Notes: generated by a model from the letters alone, not told the origin. DNA of 64,000 nucleotides from Levilactobacillus koreensis JCM 16448 (GCF_001435525.1 NZ_AZDP01000040.1:1-64000), one strand, 5' to 3'. Shown: positions 54,279-63,075, counted from the stretch's first letter. Program-made: numbers and translations.

Positions 54279-54569
54279 TTATTCGGCAGTAGTATCCGCA
54301 ACAACCGGTAAGATATTTTCAACTTCACTATGTGGACGAGGGATAACGTATGATGAAACCACTTCACCAACAGATTGTGCTGCTTGGAGTCCTGCATCAA
54401 CTGCAGACTTTACGGCCCCAACATCTCCACGAATCATAACCGTAACCAAACCAGCACCAATTTTTTCTTGGCCGGTCAATTGAACGTTAGCGGCCTTGAC
54501 CATGGCATCCGCAGCCTCAATCGAAGGTACTAATCCTCTAGTTTCAATCATTCCCAAAGCATTATTCAT
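54279..54569 (-). CDS. pduJ: Microcompartment shell protein PduJ
   Basis: A 96-residue BMC-H hexamer subunit almost identical in pattern to PduA in this locus ([26 protein letters not shown], split here, and [25 protein letters not shown]). The pore loop GDVGA and the C-terminal [17 protein letters not shown] are standard. The ATG follows TAGGAGGAAG. It forms facets and tubes with PduA in other systems. The pair with pduA shows recent duplication or gene conversion. Confidence 0.95.
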   Translation of the reverse strand: MNNALGMIETRGLVPSIEAADAMVKAANVQLTGQEKIGAGLVTVMIRGDVGAVKSAVDAGLQAAQSVGEVVSSYVIPRPHSEVENILPVVADTTAE

Positions 54570-54581
54570 TTATTCTTCCTC

Positions 54582-55223
54582 CTAGTTCTTGTTGGGTTTA
54601 TCCTTTTTATTCAATTCAGCTTTCTTCTCCAGCTCATTGTAGTGAATGCACTTGTTATGCGGTTCACCCAATTTACGAGGACACTTTGGATCACCACATA
54701 AATTACAAGTAACCCGATCGCTAGGTTGATCATCGTCAGACGCACTACTTGCTTGCGTCTTAGAATCATCACTTTCACTGGTTCTTGCCGTCTTTACATG
54801 GGACTCAATTGACACCTTTTGTACCACATTTTGAGTCTTGACAACCTTATGCTCAGGATGTGGCCCAAACATGGCAGACTCTTTCATTGACCCATCTGGA
54901 TTGTATTTTTCAGGATTAAATCCTTGTGGTGCCACATCACTGGCGCCTGAACTCCCTAATCTATTCAACCCATCAGCCGGACTACCAATTACCAGGCCAG
55001 CAATATATTCTTTTGGCAAAGTCTGCTTGACAGTTTCAACAGCAACGTTCAACGCAGCTATGTCACCCGTAAACTCTAGCGTAATCCAACCATTTTCAGC
55101 ATTACGAATTCTGCTAAGTTTAACGTCGCTTGTTTTTAACATGCGATCAGCGGCAACAGTTGCGCTGGACAGTCCGTTACATTCTACATATCCTAACGCT
55201 TCCATAATTTTATCCCCATTCAT
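54582..55223 (-). CDS. pduK: Microcompartment shell protein PduK with Cys-rich tail
   Basis: A 213-residue shell protein. Residues 1-90 are a BMC-H domain (ALGYVECNGLSSATVAADRML, WITLEFTGDIAALNVAVETV). A long Ser/Asp/Lys-rich linker follows. The C-terminus has a Cys cluster, C-x2-C-x4-C-x10-C (CNLCGDPKCPRKLGEPHNKC), which may bind Zn or an iron-sulfur cluster. The start ATG overlaps the pduH stop codon (ATGA). The order K then J is as in some lactobacilli rather than Salmonella. Confidence 0.9.
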   Translation of the reverse strand: MNGDKIMEALGYVECNGLSSATVAADRMLKTSDVKLSRIRNAENGWITLEFTGDIAALNVAVETVKQTLPKEYIAGLVIGSPADGLNRLGSSGASDVAPQGFNPEKYNPDGSMKESAMFGPHPEHKVVKTQNVVQKVSIESHVKTARTSESDDSKTQASSASDDDQPSDRVTCNLCGDPKCPRKLGEPHNKCIHYNELEKKAELNKKDKPNKN

Positions 55224-55573
55224 GATAATTTCTTAAAGGGTATCCCCTTTACTAACCGAGCGGCGTTGGCTCCCAGCATTCGTAACTTCGACGCATCATC
55301 AATCGTCACATCAAACAATGGTTCATGTTCCGGCAGATTCTTGTAGTGAATCACATAGCGATGATTGTCGTACGCAATTCCTACCGACAACCTGGAGGAT
55401 AACGCTGCCTGATATGCCCGAGAAACAATGTCACTAACTGCAATAACTTGCATCGAGCTCGGGATCTGCTCCTCTTCAATACCATTCAAGAGCGGCTGTA
55501 ATTGAGCCTGTGCAACGGTAGCCTCACCGTCTACACCAATGACGATTGTTGGACGTTCAAGAGTATCAGCCAT
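55220..55573 (-). CDS. pduH: Diol dehydratase reactivase small subunit
   Basis: A 117-residue subunit of the reactivating factor that exchanges damaged cobalamin for intact cofactor. The fold resembles the beta subunit of diol dehydratase: PTIVIGVDGEATVAQAQ near the start, and GIAYDNHRYVIHYKNLPEHEPLF. The start ATG overlaps the end of pduG by eight bases, so synthesis is coupled in a fixed ratio. Length is normal for the family. Confidence 0.93.
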   Translation of the reverse strand: MADTLERPTIVIGVDGEATVAQAQLQPLLNGIEEEQIPSSMQVIAVSDIVSRAYQAALSSRLSVGIAYDNHRYVIHYKNLPEHEPLFDVTIDDASKLRMLGANAARLVKGIPFKKLS

Positions 55574-57410
55574 TGCTCAGCCTTCTCTCTTCAGCGTAGC
55601 GAAGAACCAGCCCAGTAGCAACAGCATTTCGTGGTCCCATAATGCCACGAACATTTCCACGACCAGAGACCAAGTTATAGTGCGCCAATTCATCCGTAAC
55701 CAATTGTGGAATTTCAAAGTCCAGCGCCGATCCTCCAACGATGACTACAAACGGAATATCCCGAATGTTTCCCGTTGGACTGACATATCTTAGGGCCCGA
55801 ATGGCATTCGTCACAAACACACGCTTCTTAGCACTTTGCCGAACTAACTTGATCTTTTCAATGCTTGGATTACCCGTAACTGGTTCATAACCGTCTGGCT
55901 TGATGACCACAATTCGGGCAAACAATTCGGAAGGTAACGGATGCTCAAAGAACTGAACAGAACCATCTTCATGCCGTAACTGAAAGAGATTTTCGACCTT
56001 AGCTAATGGATAACGTTTAATATCCTCCGCTAAGTAAGGATCAGACAAACCCAGTTCGGAATTGATAATCATAGTGACCATATCACCGGCACCAGCAAGA
56101 TGAATCGCAATCATCTTATCTTCCTTGTCGATAATGGACGCGTCCGTAGATCCGGCCCCAAAATCAAGAATTGCAATCGGCTTAGACGTACCGGGCGTTG
56201 TCAATGCACCATGAATGGCTGACTCGACCTCTGCACCACCAATTTCAACCTTAACATTGAGTTCCTTCTCAATTAGCTTAGCAATCACTTCCATCTGCAA
56301 ATGATCAGACTTAACCATCGCAGCAATCCCAACGGCAGATTCGTTCAAGAACTCTCCCGCTAAGCCCCCAGTGACTTTTACTGGAACTTGTGTATCGATT
56401 GCCAGCAGATCTTGAATCGCAACATCCTTATTTTGCTTGCCAGTCAGAGTCGCCATCGTTTGACGAACCTTTTCCAGCATACCACCAATGTTTGTCCCCG
56501 ATTCCCCGGTAATATCCTTGATGTGGCGGAAATTGGAAACCTTTTTCATAATTGCGTCAGCACCCCTTGAGACACCAACTTCTTCTTTTCCAGTCTCACC
56601 ATCAATGATAATTTTACCAGCAGGAATCACACGAGCCTTAACATCACCCGCTGGTGTCTTAATGACGACCGCCGAACGGTTGCCAATCAGAGCCCGTGAA
56701 ACGGGAACAATATTTCTAGTTTCTTCAGAATCAAGGTTGAACAACGTCGCAATCCCATATGGATTAGCTAATTGGGAAATAACTTGTCCTGGTCCAGCCA
56801 CTTCAACGGCAGCCAACATTCGAACCGGCACCTTATCAATCAAAGCCACTTCATCGACAATTGGAATTTGCTTTTTCAGCCGATTATCAACAAGAACAGC
56901 ATCGTCATTTTGTAGAATGGCCGCCGTTACATCGTAACCAGCATCGATGTAAGCATTGATTAACTTAGCACAATTTTCAAAGTCGAGCTCTTTGGGGACA
57001 ATTACAATATAGCTACGACTCTTATCGCTCTCTCTAGCTAAATCTAAAATTGGAATTGTAATCCCAGACGCTGTTCCCATGCCACCTGGTGTGTCAGGAT
57101 TATGGCCAATCATGGTTGATTCGGTGACAATTGTCTCCGTAATCGTTTCCATGGCCACGTCCCCGATAACCGGAGTGGCTTCGTTAATTCTAATTAAATC
57201 AATATCACTAATTGATAAATTAGTCTTATCTAACACCTGGTTGATTGAATCACGAATACCAACTAGATTTTCCTTGGTACCCTTAATACCTGTTGTTGCA
57301 GCTATCCCTGATCCAATAAAATTTGCCTCTCCACTATCGGAAACATTAGCTAGTGCAACTTCAGTTGACGAGTTGCCAATATCAACGCCAATCACATTTT
57401 TCATTGCCAT
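55566..57410 (-). CDS. pduG: Diol dehydratase reactivase ATPase subunit
   Basis: A 614-residue ATP-dependent subunit with actin/Hsp70 ASKHA fold. The two phosphate-binding loops are VIGVDIGNSSTEVAL (about 5-19) and ILDFGAGSTDASIID. GVSRGADAIMKKV and LGLSDPYLAEDIKRYPLAKVENLF are typical of DdrA/PduG. The start is ATG at 57410 or the second ATG two codons on. Gap to pduE is 26 bp. With PduH it forms the (alpha2 beta2) complex that reactivates glycerol- or O2-inactivated dehydratase. Confidence 0.95.
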   Translation of the reverse strand: MAMKNVIGVDIGNSSTEVALANVSDSGEANFIGSGIAATTGIKGTKENLVGIRDSINQVLDKTNLSISDIDLIRINEATPVIGDVAMETITETIVTESTMIGHNPDTPGGMGTASGITIPILDLARESDKSRSYIVIVPKELDFENCAKLINAYIDAGYDVTAAILQNDDAVLVDNRLKKQIPIVDEVALIDKVPVRMLAAVEVAGPGQVISQLANPYGIATLFNLDSEETRNIVPVSRALIGNRSAVVIKTPAGDVKARVIPAGKIIIDGETGKEEVGVSRGADAIMKKVSNFRHIKDITGESGTNIGGMLEKVRQTMATLTGKQNKDVAIQDLLAIDTQVPVKVTGGLAGEFLNESAVGIAAMVKSDHLQMEVIAKLIEKELNVKVEIGGAEVESAIHGALTTPGTSKPIAILDFGAGSTDASIIDKEDKMIAIHLAGAGDMVTMIINSELGLSDPYLAEDIKRYPLAKVENLFQLRHEDGSVQFFEHPLPSELFARIVVIKPDGYEPVTGNPSIEKIKLVRQSAKKRVFVTNAIRALRYVSPTGNIRDIPFVVIVGGSALDFEIPQLVTDELAHYNLVSGRGNVRGIMGPRNAVATGLVLRYAEERRLSNG

Positions 57411-57436
57411 GCCTAAACACCCTTTTTCGACTTTTC

Positions 57437-57961
57437 CTACTTATCTCCTTTAAGCTTCTTACGGCTTTCGTAGTATTTTGCGGCTTCTTCAAACCATGCC
57501 GCACAAATATTAGCATCATACTTTGTCCGTAATTCATTGGCGATACTCAGGAGTTCGTCCTTAGAAGAACGGTATGGCCGTAACGCATTGTACATTTCCA
57601 GCAACCGATCATCAGGAATCTTAGTCAACTCTGCCGCACGGTCAAAGTTCATTTGTAACGTCTTCCGTCCAGCATCACCGGCAACATCGCCTTGCATCTT
57701 AAGCGCTTCGGCCGTGATCCGCAAATCTTTACGGTCAACGCGATTATTTTGAATATCATCAAGGGTGATATCATTCAATGGTTTCCCAGAAGGCGTTCTA
57801 ATGATATCCCGGTGCTTTTCATATAATGGATAATCCTTGACACCATACTGCTTACCGTCACTAACGCTGGTACTCGATGAATTAGTTGACCCAGTAGACG
57901 CGGTATCAGAATTATTAACCTGCTTTAAAATGTTTGCAACTAAATCGTTAATATCGCTCAT
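57437..57961 (-). CDS. pduE: Diol dehydratase small subunit
   Basis: Gamma subunit of 174 residues. The N-terminal 20 residues (SDINDLVANILKQVNN) have an encapsulation-type helix followed by a Ser/Thr-rich linker, then the dehydratase gamma domain with DYPLYEKHRDIIRTPSGKPL and ALRPYRSSKDELLSIANELR. The length is normal. The ATG follows AAGGAGAGGT. It is 12 bp after pduD. The enzyme is alpha2 beta2 gamma2. Confidence 0.95.
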   Translation of the reverse strand: MSDINDLVANILKQVNNSDTASTGSTNSSSTSVSDGKQYGVKDYPLYEKHRDIIRTPSGKPLNDITLDDIQNNRVDRKDLRITAEALKMQGDVAGDAGRKTLQMNFDRAAELTKIPDDRLLEMYNALRPYRSSKDELLSIANELRTKYDANICAAWFEEAAKYYESRKKLKGDK

Positions 57962-57973
57962 TGATACCTCTCC

Positions 57974-58672
57974 TTAAAATGTGACTTTAATCTCTTCCGC
58001 TGGCTTACCAGGAACAACCTGATGCGTCTCACGAATATGTAAGATGGCAGAGATTGCTTGGAAGTTGGGCCGAGCCATTTGGTCGTTTGGTTGTGAAACA
58101 GGCTCTGGAGAATCACCCTTTGCATAACGAGCCGCATTTTTACCGATTTGACGGAACATCTTGGCATCGATAACGGGCGCCTCTGGGAACAATTCCAAGT
58201 TGTTTAAAGCTTCTTGGTCCTTCTGATGAATAATTACAGTCCCTTTTGACTGAATCCCAACAGAGATTCCAGAACCTGACAGGTGATCAGCTTCTACGGC
58301 CATGAATGAAACGTCAGAGGTATCGTAGGCTTTAATGACCCGTGCCTTCAGTCCTTCTTCTTCAATTCCAGCAATAATTTGGCGTAATGCTTCTTGATGG
58401 GAAACGCCAGATTCGGTCTTAGTCAACACCGTCGCAAAGGCAGGCGCAACAGCAATCACGATTTCATCCTTAGAATAGCCCGGCTTAGCTAAACCAACTG
58501 ATTGGAACCAAGAAACGTTCTTTTCTGGAACTGCATCCCCATTGTATGAAGCGCTTTCAGAAGTAGCTACAGCACTGCCATTCTTCTGAAAATCAATGGT
58601 TTGATCAGTTTGCGTTTGTGCTAAAACTTCACGGACAATTTTACGAACTAAGTTTTCATCAATTTCAGTCAT
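57974..58672 (-). CDS. pduD: Diol dehydratase medium subunit
   Basis: Beta subunit of 232 residues. N-terminal residues 1-20 (MTEIDENLVRKIVREVLAQ) form the encapsulation helix used for shell entry in other Pdu systems, with a linker to residue 50. The rest contains the cobalamin-contact region (DEIVIAVAPAFATVLTKT and SGISVGIQSKGTVIIHQKD) and the C-terminal RHTHQ-like segment LHIRETHQVVPGKPAEEIKVTF. The ATG follows GGGAGGAGG. Gap to pduC is 16 bp. Confidence 0.95.
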   Translation of the reverse strand: MTEIDENLVRKIVREVLAQTQTDQTIDFQKNGSAVATSESASYNGDAVPEKNVSWFQSVGLAKPGYSKDEIVIAVAPAFATVLTKTESGVSHQEALRQIIAGIEEEGLKARVIKAYDTSDVSFMAVEADHLSGSGISVGIQSKGTVIIHQKDQEALNNLELFPEAPVIDAKMFRQIGKNAARYAKGDSPEPVSQPNDQMARPNFQAISAILHIRETHQVVPGKPAEEIKVTF

Positions 58673-58688
58673 AAAAATACCTCCTCCC

Positions 58689-60365
58689 TTACATATCGAA
58701 GTGTTCTGGATCGATAACTTGTGGAATATCCGTTACCTTTTTCCATTCTTCAGGATCATCGTAAAGACGGTAACCAGTACCTGGTCCTTGGTAGTCATTT
58801 CCTTCGTTAACAGCGGATTCAACGTGCCACTTGTCATCGAAAATAGCAGACGTCTGGAGATAATCCCCAACAACCTTTTGCTTTTGAAGGTTCAAAATGG
58901 CTTCCGCAACATCTTTAACATCACCATCAACCAGTGCCTTGATAACGTCAACAGCGGTAATTCCTCTGTCCATCATATCCTGAGCAGCCTTCATATCAGC
59001 AACCTTATCACGTTTAGGCATGTCTTCATGGACATCAGCATAAGTTGCAGCTTCAACTTCTTCATCGGTAATAGCAGGTAAGCCTAAACCTTTAAAGACG
59101 ATTTGCAATGACTTGGCAGCCTTCCGACGAACGTTAATGGCATCCTCTTCTTTAATTGAATGAATCCCAAATGATTGGCCATAATCCCGCGATAAGAAGT
59201 GAATGTCATCGTAGTCATAAACATCTTCGTTAGAACCAGCAAACGTGTTATCTGGGTTTGGTTCAGCACCAAATCCTGAACAGATAAAGTCAGTCCCACC
59301 AATGAATTGTCCCATAAAACGCCAAGTCCGACGCATTGAGGAATGCGAGAATGATTGGTCACTCCCAGTTGCAGCTTCCAGGTCATACATCATGCACAAA
59401 AGGTTTTCGCCTAAGACTTCACGCAATCCATTTGGAACGGCCGTTGGAATTGAGATACAACTGAGTGACCCATTTTGCAAGCCTTGAACACCAGAAGCCT
59501 TCGATAGTAAGATGCAACGTGCTTCCAAGTACAGCATCGACTTGCCTTCTGGATAGCCCATCAAAACTTCAGAACCAGACCCAGATGTAAACCGCATCTT
59601 AATCCCACGAGAAGCATAGCAAGATGCTAAGAATCCTTTAGACCAAGGTGTATCGTCACCATCGGTAAATGACCGGTCAGTCCCGTAAACAGAGATGGTT
59701 TCGGCATAAGAGGTCAAGCCCCGCATCCCTAATTGTAATTCAGTTGCTTCATCAACGGAACATTGGTGAAGAACACCAGGCCGACCAGTTTGTGAACCAA
59801 CCAATACTGAAAGTGCATTGAAAGACGCATCCCGACTAACAGCAGTGGTCGTTTCTTCTTCAGCGAAGCCTCTCAAGGCAGCTTCAGCAGCATCAGCAGC
59901 TAATTCGACTGGATTATCGATATAGTTGGTAACATGACTTTGATTAGCTGGCTTACGCCGTTCACGCATTTTCTTGGCACCCATGATCATTTCACCAAAA
60001 TCAAGCTGACAAATAACATCTTGACCTTTGGCAGGCGTCATAGCCGTCGTGTACTTCAGGACTTCTTCGTGAGAAACGTTAGGGTCGATTAACATCTTAG
60101 CGATCTTAGCGGAGTCCGTTGCCATTACTTTTTCAGCATTTTCAATGTTGATTCCGTAATTAGCAATGTACATGTCAATCAAATCAAAGTCTTCGCGCTT
60201 TTTCCCGTCCATTTCGGTAATGACTCCATTTTCAACCTTGACACTTGGTTCGGGATCATTAGGACTCTTCATCGCAACGAATCCTTCTTCAGGCCACTCT
60301 TTAACAATGACATCTTTGTTGATTGGACGCTGTTCTAGCTTTTCAAATCTTTTTTGACGTTTCAT
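58689..60365 (-). CDS. pduC: B12-dependent diol dehydratase large subunit
   Basis: Catalytic alpha subunit of 558 residues, a TIM barrel that converts 1,2-diols or glycerol to aldehydes, or vicinal secondary diols to ketones, by a radical mechanism. Compared from memory with Klebsiella and L. reuteri enzymes, the substrate and metal ligands are kept (Q142, H144, E171, E222, Q297, D336, S363). Several other positions differ from both: S177, D179 and S181 (A, Y and P there), H200 (T), L301 (V) and F365 (Y). E168-TTTAV and SQTGRPG are otherwise standard. The ATG follows TAAGGAGG. The substrate range is not certain. Confidence 0.95.
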   Translation of the reverse strand: MKRQKRFEKLEQRPINKDVIVKEWPEEGFVAMKSPNDPEPSVKVENGVITEMDGKKREDFDLIDMYIANYGINIENAEKVMATDSAKIAKMLIDPNVSHEEVLKYTTAMTPAKGQDVICQLDFGEMIMGAKKMRERRKPANQSHVTNYIDNPVELAADAAEAALRGFAEEETTTAVSRDASFNALSVLVGSQTGRPGVLHQCSVDEATELQLGMRGLTSYAETISVYGTDRSFTDGDDTPWSKGFLASCYASRGIKMRFTSGSGSEVLMGYPEGKSMLYLEARCILLSKASGVQGLQNGSLSCISIPTAVPNGLREVLGENLLCMMYDLEAATGSDQSFSHSSMRRTWRFMGQFIGGTDFICSGFGAEPNPDNTFAGSNEDVYDYDDIHFLSRDYGQSFGIHSIKEEDAINVRRKAAKSLQIVFKGLGLPAITDEEVEAATYADVHEDMPKRDKVADMKAAQDMMDRGITAVDVIKALVDGDVKDVAEAILNLQKQKVVGDYLQTSAIFDDKWHVESAVNEGNDYQGPGTGYRLYDDPEEWKKVTDIPQVIDPEHFDM

Positions 60366-60392
60366 TAAGTAATCCTCCTTAGAATAAAGTTT

Positions 60393-61109
60393 TTACTGAA
60401 TGTAGGAGGGATAATCATTTGATGGCTTATCTCCCATTTGTCCCAGCAACTCTAGTCCACGCTCACGAGCAGCAATGACAGCTTGACGAACTGCACCCGA
60501 TTCACCACTAATGGTCAACGTCCCTTCGTTGGAAGGACTGCCGTTATGACTTGGCGTTGCCACCGAAATGATGTTTACACCGGCAGTCTTTAATGCTGTA
60601 TCCGCCATGACAATACCAATTGCCGCAGGACAAGCATTGATGATTCCAAAGGCTTTACCCTCTTCAGCACCCAATGCTTCAGTCAAACAGCCAGCAGCTC
60701 GAGCAGTGTACTGTAATTCCACGTAGCCGGCATCGTTGCCATACACATCGCCAAAGTAGTGATGCAGGTTTTCAAAAGTTACCTTAATCGCTTCACGTAC
60801 ATCGGATGGATCATAACCACCAATGACGATCATGCAACCTTGTCCCCCGCCACCTTTGGTATCATTCGTCCATTCAACGTCAATCACTTCAGTATTAGTA
60901 GACTTAATCCCCTCATCCATTGAGAAGAGCTGTGGGCCACCACCTGTACGGTCACTGACGATTCCAATTACTGAATAGTGCTTTTTTACGTGCATTTTTT
61001 CCAGGAGCTCTGGATCTACGTTGGGAATACATAACCCAATTGTATCCCCAGCTGCATCAGCACCCACGAACTCCGGTGCGACACTGGTGGAATTCAAAAA
61101 GTCAATCAT
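60393..61109 (-). CDS. pduB: Microcompartment shell protein PduB
   Basis: A 238-residue tandem BMC-T trimer subunit. Features are EFVGADAAGDTIGLCIPNVDP (broken here), IGIVSDRTGGGPQLFSMDEG and GESGAVRQAVIAARERGLELLG with the C-terminal SNDYPSYI. It lacks the 37-residue N-terminal extension of Salmonella PduB and thus resembles PduB' and the L. reuteri protein. ATG at 61109 follows AGGGGGCAGT; an in-frame ATG at 61148 has no ribosome site. A terminator-like hairpin stands between pduA and this gene. Confidence 0.93.
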   Translation of the reverse strand: MIDFLNSTSVAPEFVGADAAGDTIGLCIPNVDPELLEKMHVKKHYSVIGIVSDRTGGGPQLFSMDEGIKSTNTEVIDVEWTNDTKGGGGQGCMIVIGGYDPSDVREAIKVTFENLHHYFGDVYGNDAGYVELQYTARAAGCLTEALGAEEGKAFGIINACPAAIGIVMADTALKTAGVNIISVATPSHNGSPSNEGTLTISGESGAVRQAVIAARERGLELLGQMGDKPSNDYPSYIQ

Positions 61110-61167
61110 AAGACTGCCCCCTAATATTTTGTAACGGAGAATTTTCAATTAAATTGCTTATTACTAA

Positions 61168-61213
61168 TAAAAAGGTTCTTATTTGTCCTCCACTCAAACA
61201 AAATAAGAACCAA
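61168..61213 (-). terminator. Intrinsic terminator (attenuator) between pduA and pduB
   Basis: On the minus strand GGTTCTTATTT pairs perfectly with AAATAAGAACC around a 16-base loop and is followed by TTTTTATT. It lies inside the operon, so partial termination would raise PduA above downstream products. Confidence 0.8.
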
Positions 61214-61229
61214 TTTTAATGACTATTCT

Positions 61230-61508
61230 TTATTCTTTGTGTGGAAGAATTTTCTCAACATCCGTATGTGGACGTGGGATGACATAACTGGAAACAACTT
61301 CACCGACGTTCCCTGCAGCCTGAACCCCTGCGTCTACAGCTGCCTTAACAGCTCCAACGTCACCACGAACCATGGCAGTTACAAGACCGGCACCAATTTT
61401 CTGTTGGCCGATTAAGGCAACGTTCGCAGCTTTAACCATTGCATCTGCTGCTTCAATTGAAGGTACTAAACCTCTCGTTTCAATCATACCAAGCGCTTCT
61501 TGTTCCAT
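61230..61508 (-). CDS. pduA: Microcompartment shell protein PduA
   Basis: BMC-H hexamer subunit of 92 residues, the major shell facet protein. [21 protein letters not shown] opens the domain; [21 protein letters not shown] carries the pore loop, and [17 protein letters not shown] ends it. The ATG follows TTAGGAGGC. It is first in the leftward pdu operon, with cre and promoter upstream, and a terminator immediately after it. It differs from PduJ by few residues. Confidence 0.96.
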   Translation of the reverse strand: MEQEALGMIETRGLVPSIEAADAMVKAANVALIGQQKIGAGLVTAMVRGDVGAVKAAVDAGVQAAGNVGEVVSSYVIPRPHTDVEKILPHKE

Positions 61509-61538
61509 AAAGAAAGCCTCCTAATGTCAGTATGCGTT

Positions 61539-61553
61539 TGAAAACGCTTACTT
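61539..61553. promoter_or_regulatory. cre (CcpA) site upstream of pduA
   Basis: TTGAAAACGCTTACT matches the cre consensus WTGNAANCGNWNNCW at every position. It lies about 15 bp downstream of the putative -10 box, where CcpA would block transcription. Confidence 0.7.
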
Positions 61554-61568
61554 TTTTATTACACGGCT

Positions 61569-61597
61569 ATTATATAACAAGTGCTCTAAATTTTCTT
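61569..61597 (-). promoter_or_regulatory. Putative pduA promoter
   Basis: On the minus strand TATAAT (61574-61569) lies 17 bp after a poor -35 (AAGAAA). Such weak -35 boxes are typical of activator-dependent promoters, here probably served by the AraC-type regulator. Confidence 0.5.
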
Positions 61598-61732
61598 AGT
61601 CATTTTCATTTATAAATTATGGTAATTCACAAGATATTGCTCTTATTTATTACGGATATTTGATTTTTGTCATAAAATAGGCTATTGTGTACTCACTAAC
61701 AAGGGTAGCAACCTCTAAAAGGAGACTTTTTT

Positions 61733-62797
61733 ATGAATTTCAATTCACAAGAAACTCGGTACATTCGCATCAAACAAATCTTGACTTTATTTTATCAACT
61801 AACGAAGACCCACCTTGCCTTCATTGACGCCTCCTTACACCTCGTCACCAGCGATGGTGTGTTCCTGGACACTGGTAAAGTTACCGCCTTTTTTCACAAA
61901 AAGAATCTTTCACTATTCTTCCCCTTGATTACAAATGGACAATTCAATGGCTTGTTTGTTACAAATAAGAATAATATTCCCGTTAATACAACTTCCCTAC
62001 ATCGGGACGCCCTGGAAAATATCGCCACCAGTGTTCTAAATGCCTACTATCAAGAGATTAGCGTCCTATCACCACTGACTAAAGAAGAATTAATGAAAGG
62101 CCATCAGCTCCTCAGCCTAATTATTTCTGGATCTACAACTGACATTGGAGAGCCAGCTAACAAACTCAAACAGTCCCCAAATATCAATAATAGCAAGGGA
62201 ATCAATGATATTGGCATCGCCTTATCATACATAGATCAAAATATCGATCAAAAGCTTACGCTGGACACGGTGGCCAAAAATTCCTATTTGTCACCGGCCT
62301 ACTTAAGTCGATTATTCAAAGAACACTTTAAAATTAATTTTTCAAATTACATTCGAATCAGAAAGATTTCTCTGGCCCAGATACAATTGATTTCGACCGA
62401 CCAACCCATCAGTGATATTTCGAACACCATTGGATTTGCCCGAGCAAACTATTTCAATAAGGTTTTCAAAGAAACTACCAGCCTAACTCCGTTACAGTTC
62501 CGCAAGCGATATAACGGCGCTCAGAAAATCTACACCATCAACCGCGACTTAGAGTGGAATGATAACATCTCAGTTTATGCTGCATCCCAACACTACTTTC
62601 AAAAAGAAGGCATTGCCTTGAAGGAAAAGAGTATCAATGGCCGGCCCTGCATCATTGCCATCGATGGTCTATCTTCCCTAAGCAATACAAAAGGCTGGAT
62701 CTATCTAGTAGATGGCATTCAACCCCAAATTTTCCCCAGCGAAACGTACATTCAAAATAAGTCTGTCATTCAGTGGATCTATGTCACACTCTCCTAG
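61733..62797 (+). CDS. AraC family regulator (PocR-like) with C-terminal DUF4430-like domain
   Basis: A 354-residue regulator divergent from the pdu operon. Residues 10-110 look like a degenerate PocR/GAF-like sensor (LTKTHLAFIDASLHLVTSDG and LFFPLITNGQFNGLFVTNK) lacking its usual Cys residues. The AraC double helix-turn-helix is at 160-262 (LTLDTVAKNSYLSPAYLSRLFK and IGFARANYFNKVFKETTSLTP). The last 90 residues, rather than ending after the HTH, form a beta-rich domain with CIIAIDG and GWIYLVDG (321-328) ...VIQWIYV. This resembles DUF4430/transcobalamin-like beta domains. Binding of a corrinoid is a testable inference. The ATG follows AAAGGAGAC. Confidence 0.85.
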   Translation: MNFNSQETRYIRIKQILTLFYQLTKTHLAFIDASLHLVTSDGVFLDTGKVTAFFHKKNLSLFFPLITNGQFNGLFVTNKNNIPVNTTSLHRDALENIATSVLNAYYQEISVLSPLTKEELMKGHQLLSLIISGSTTDIGEPANKLKQSPNINNSKGINDIGIALSYIDQNIDQKLTLDTVAKNSYLSPAYLSRLFKEHFKINFSNYIRIRKISLAQIQLISTDQPISDISNTIGFARANYFNKVFKETTSLTPLQFRKRYNGAQKIYTINRDLEWNDNISVYAASQHYFQKEGIALKEKSINGRPCIIAIDGLSSLSNTKGWIYLVDGIQPQIFPSETYIQNKSVIQWIYVTLS

Positions 62798-62813
62798 GAA
62801 AAAATAAAAGTTC

Positions 62814-62868
62814 AAAAAATCAACGGTAGAATTTTCGTAAATTATGAAAATTTTACCGTTGATTTTGT
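62814..62868 (+). terminator. Terminator of the regulator gene
   Basis: AAAATCAACGGTA and TACCGTTGATTTT pair, with a second A/T-rich stem inside, followed by TGTCATTTT. Confidence 0.85.
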
Positions 62869-62977
62869 CATTTTGTTGTTGGAAGTACTAATAATAATGA
62901 CAAATTATCATTGAAAACAAGTATTGTTCTTTTGAATTTTCAAGAGAATAACAACTATTTTTTTCACAATATAATGT

Positions 62978-62992
62978 TTGAAACCGCTTACC
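62978..62992. promoter_or_regulatory. cre-like site
   Basis: TTGAAACCGCTTACC matches the cre consensus at 14 of 15 positions. It lies about 160 bp upstream of the SDR start and 100 bp upstream of its -35 box. Confidence 0.55.
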
Positions 62993-63075
62993 GTTGCAAC
63001 GTTATGGCCACATAGTCCCTTCTTTAACGGCTAATATTTTTAACACAAAATGCTCAGAAATGCTGATTTTACGAA

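Noticed and set aside
61509-61732. Cobalamin riboswitch upstream of pduA
   Set aside because: The leader is too short and has no B12-box-like conserved sequence; regulation is better explained by the AraC-type regulator and the cre site.
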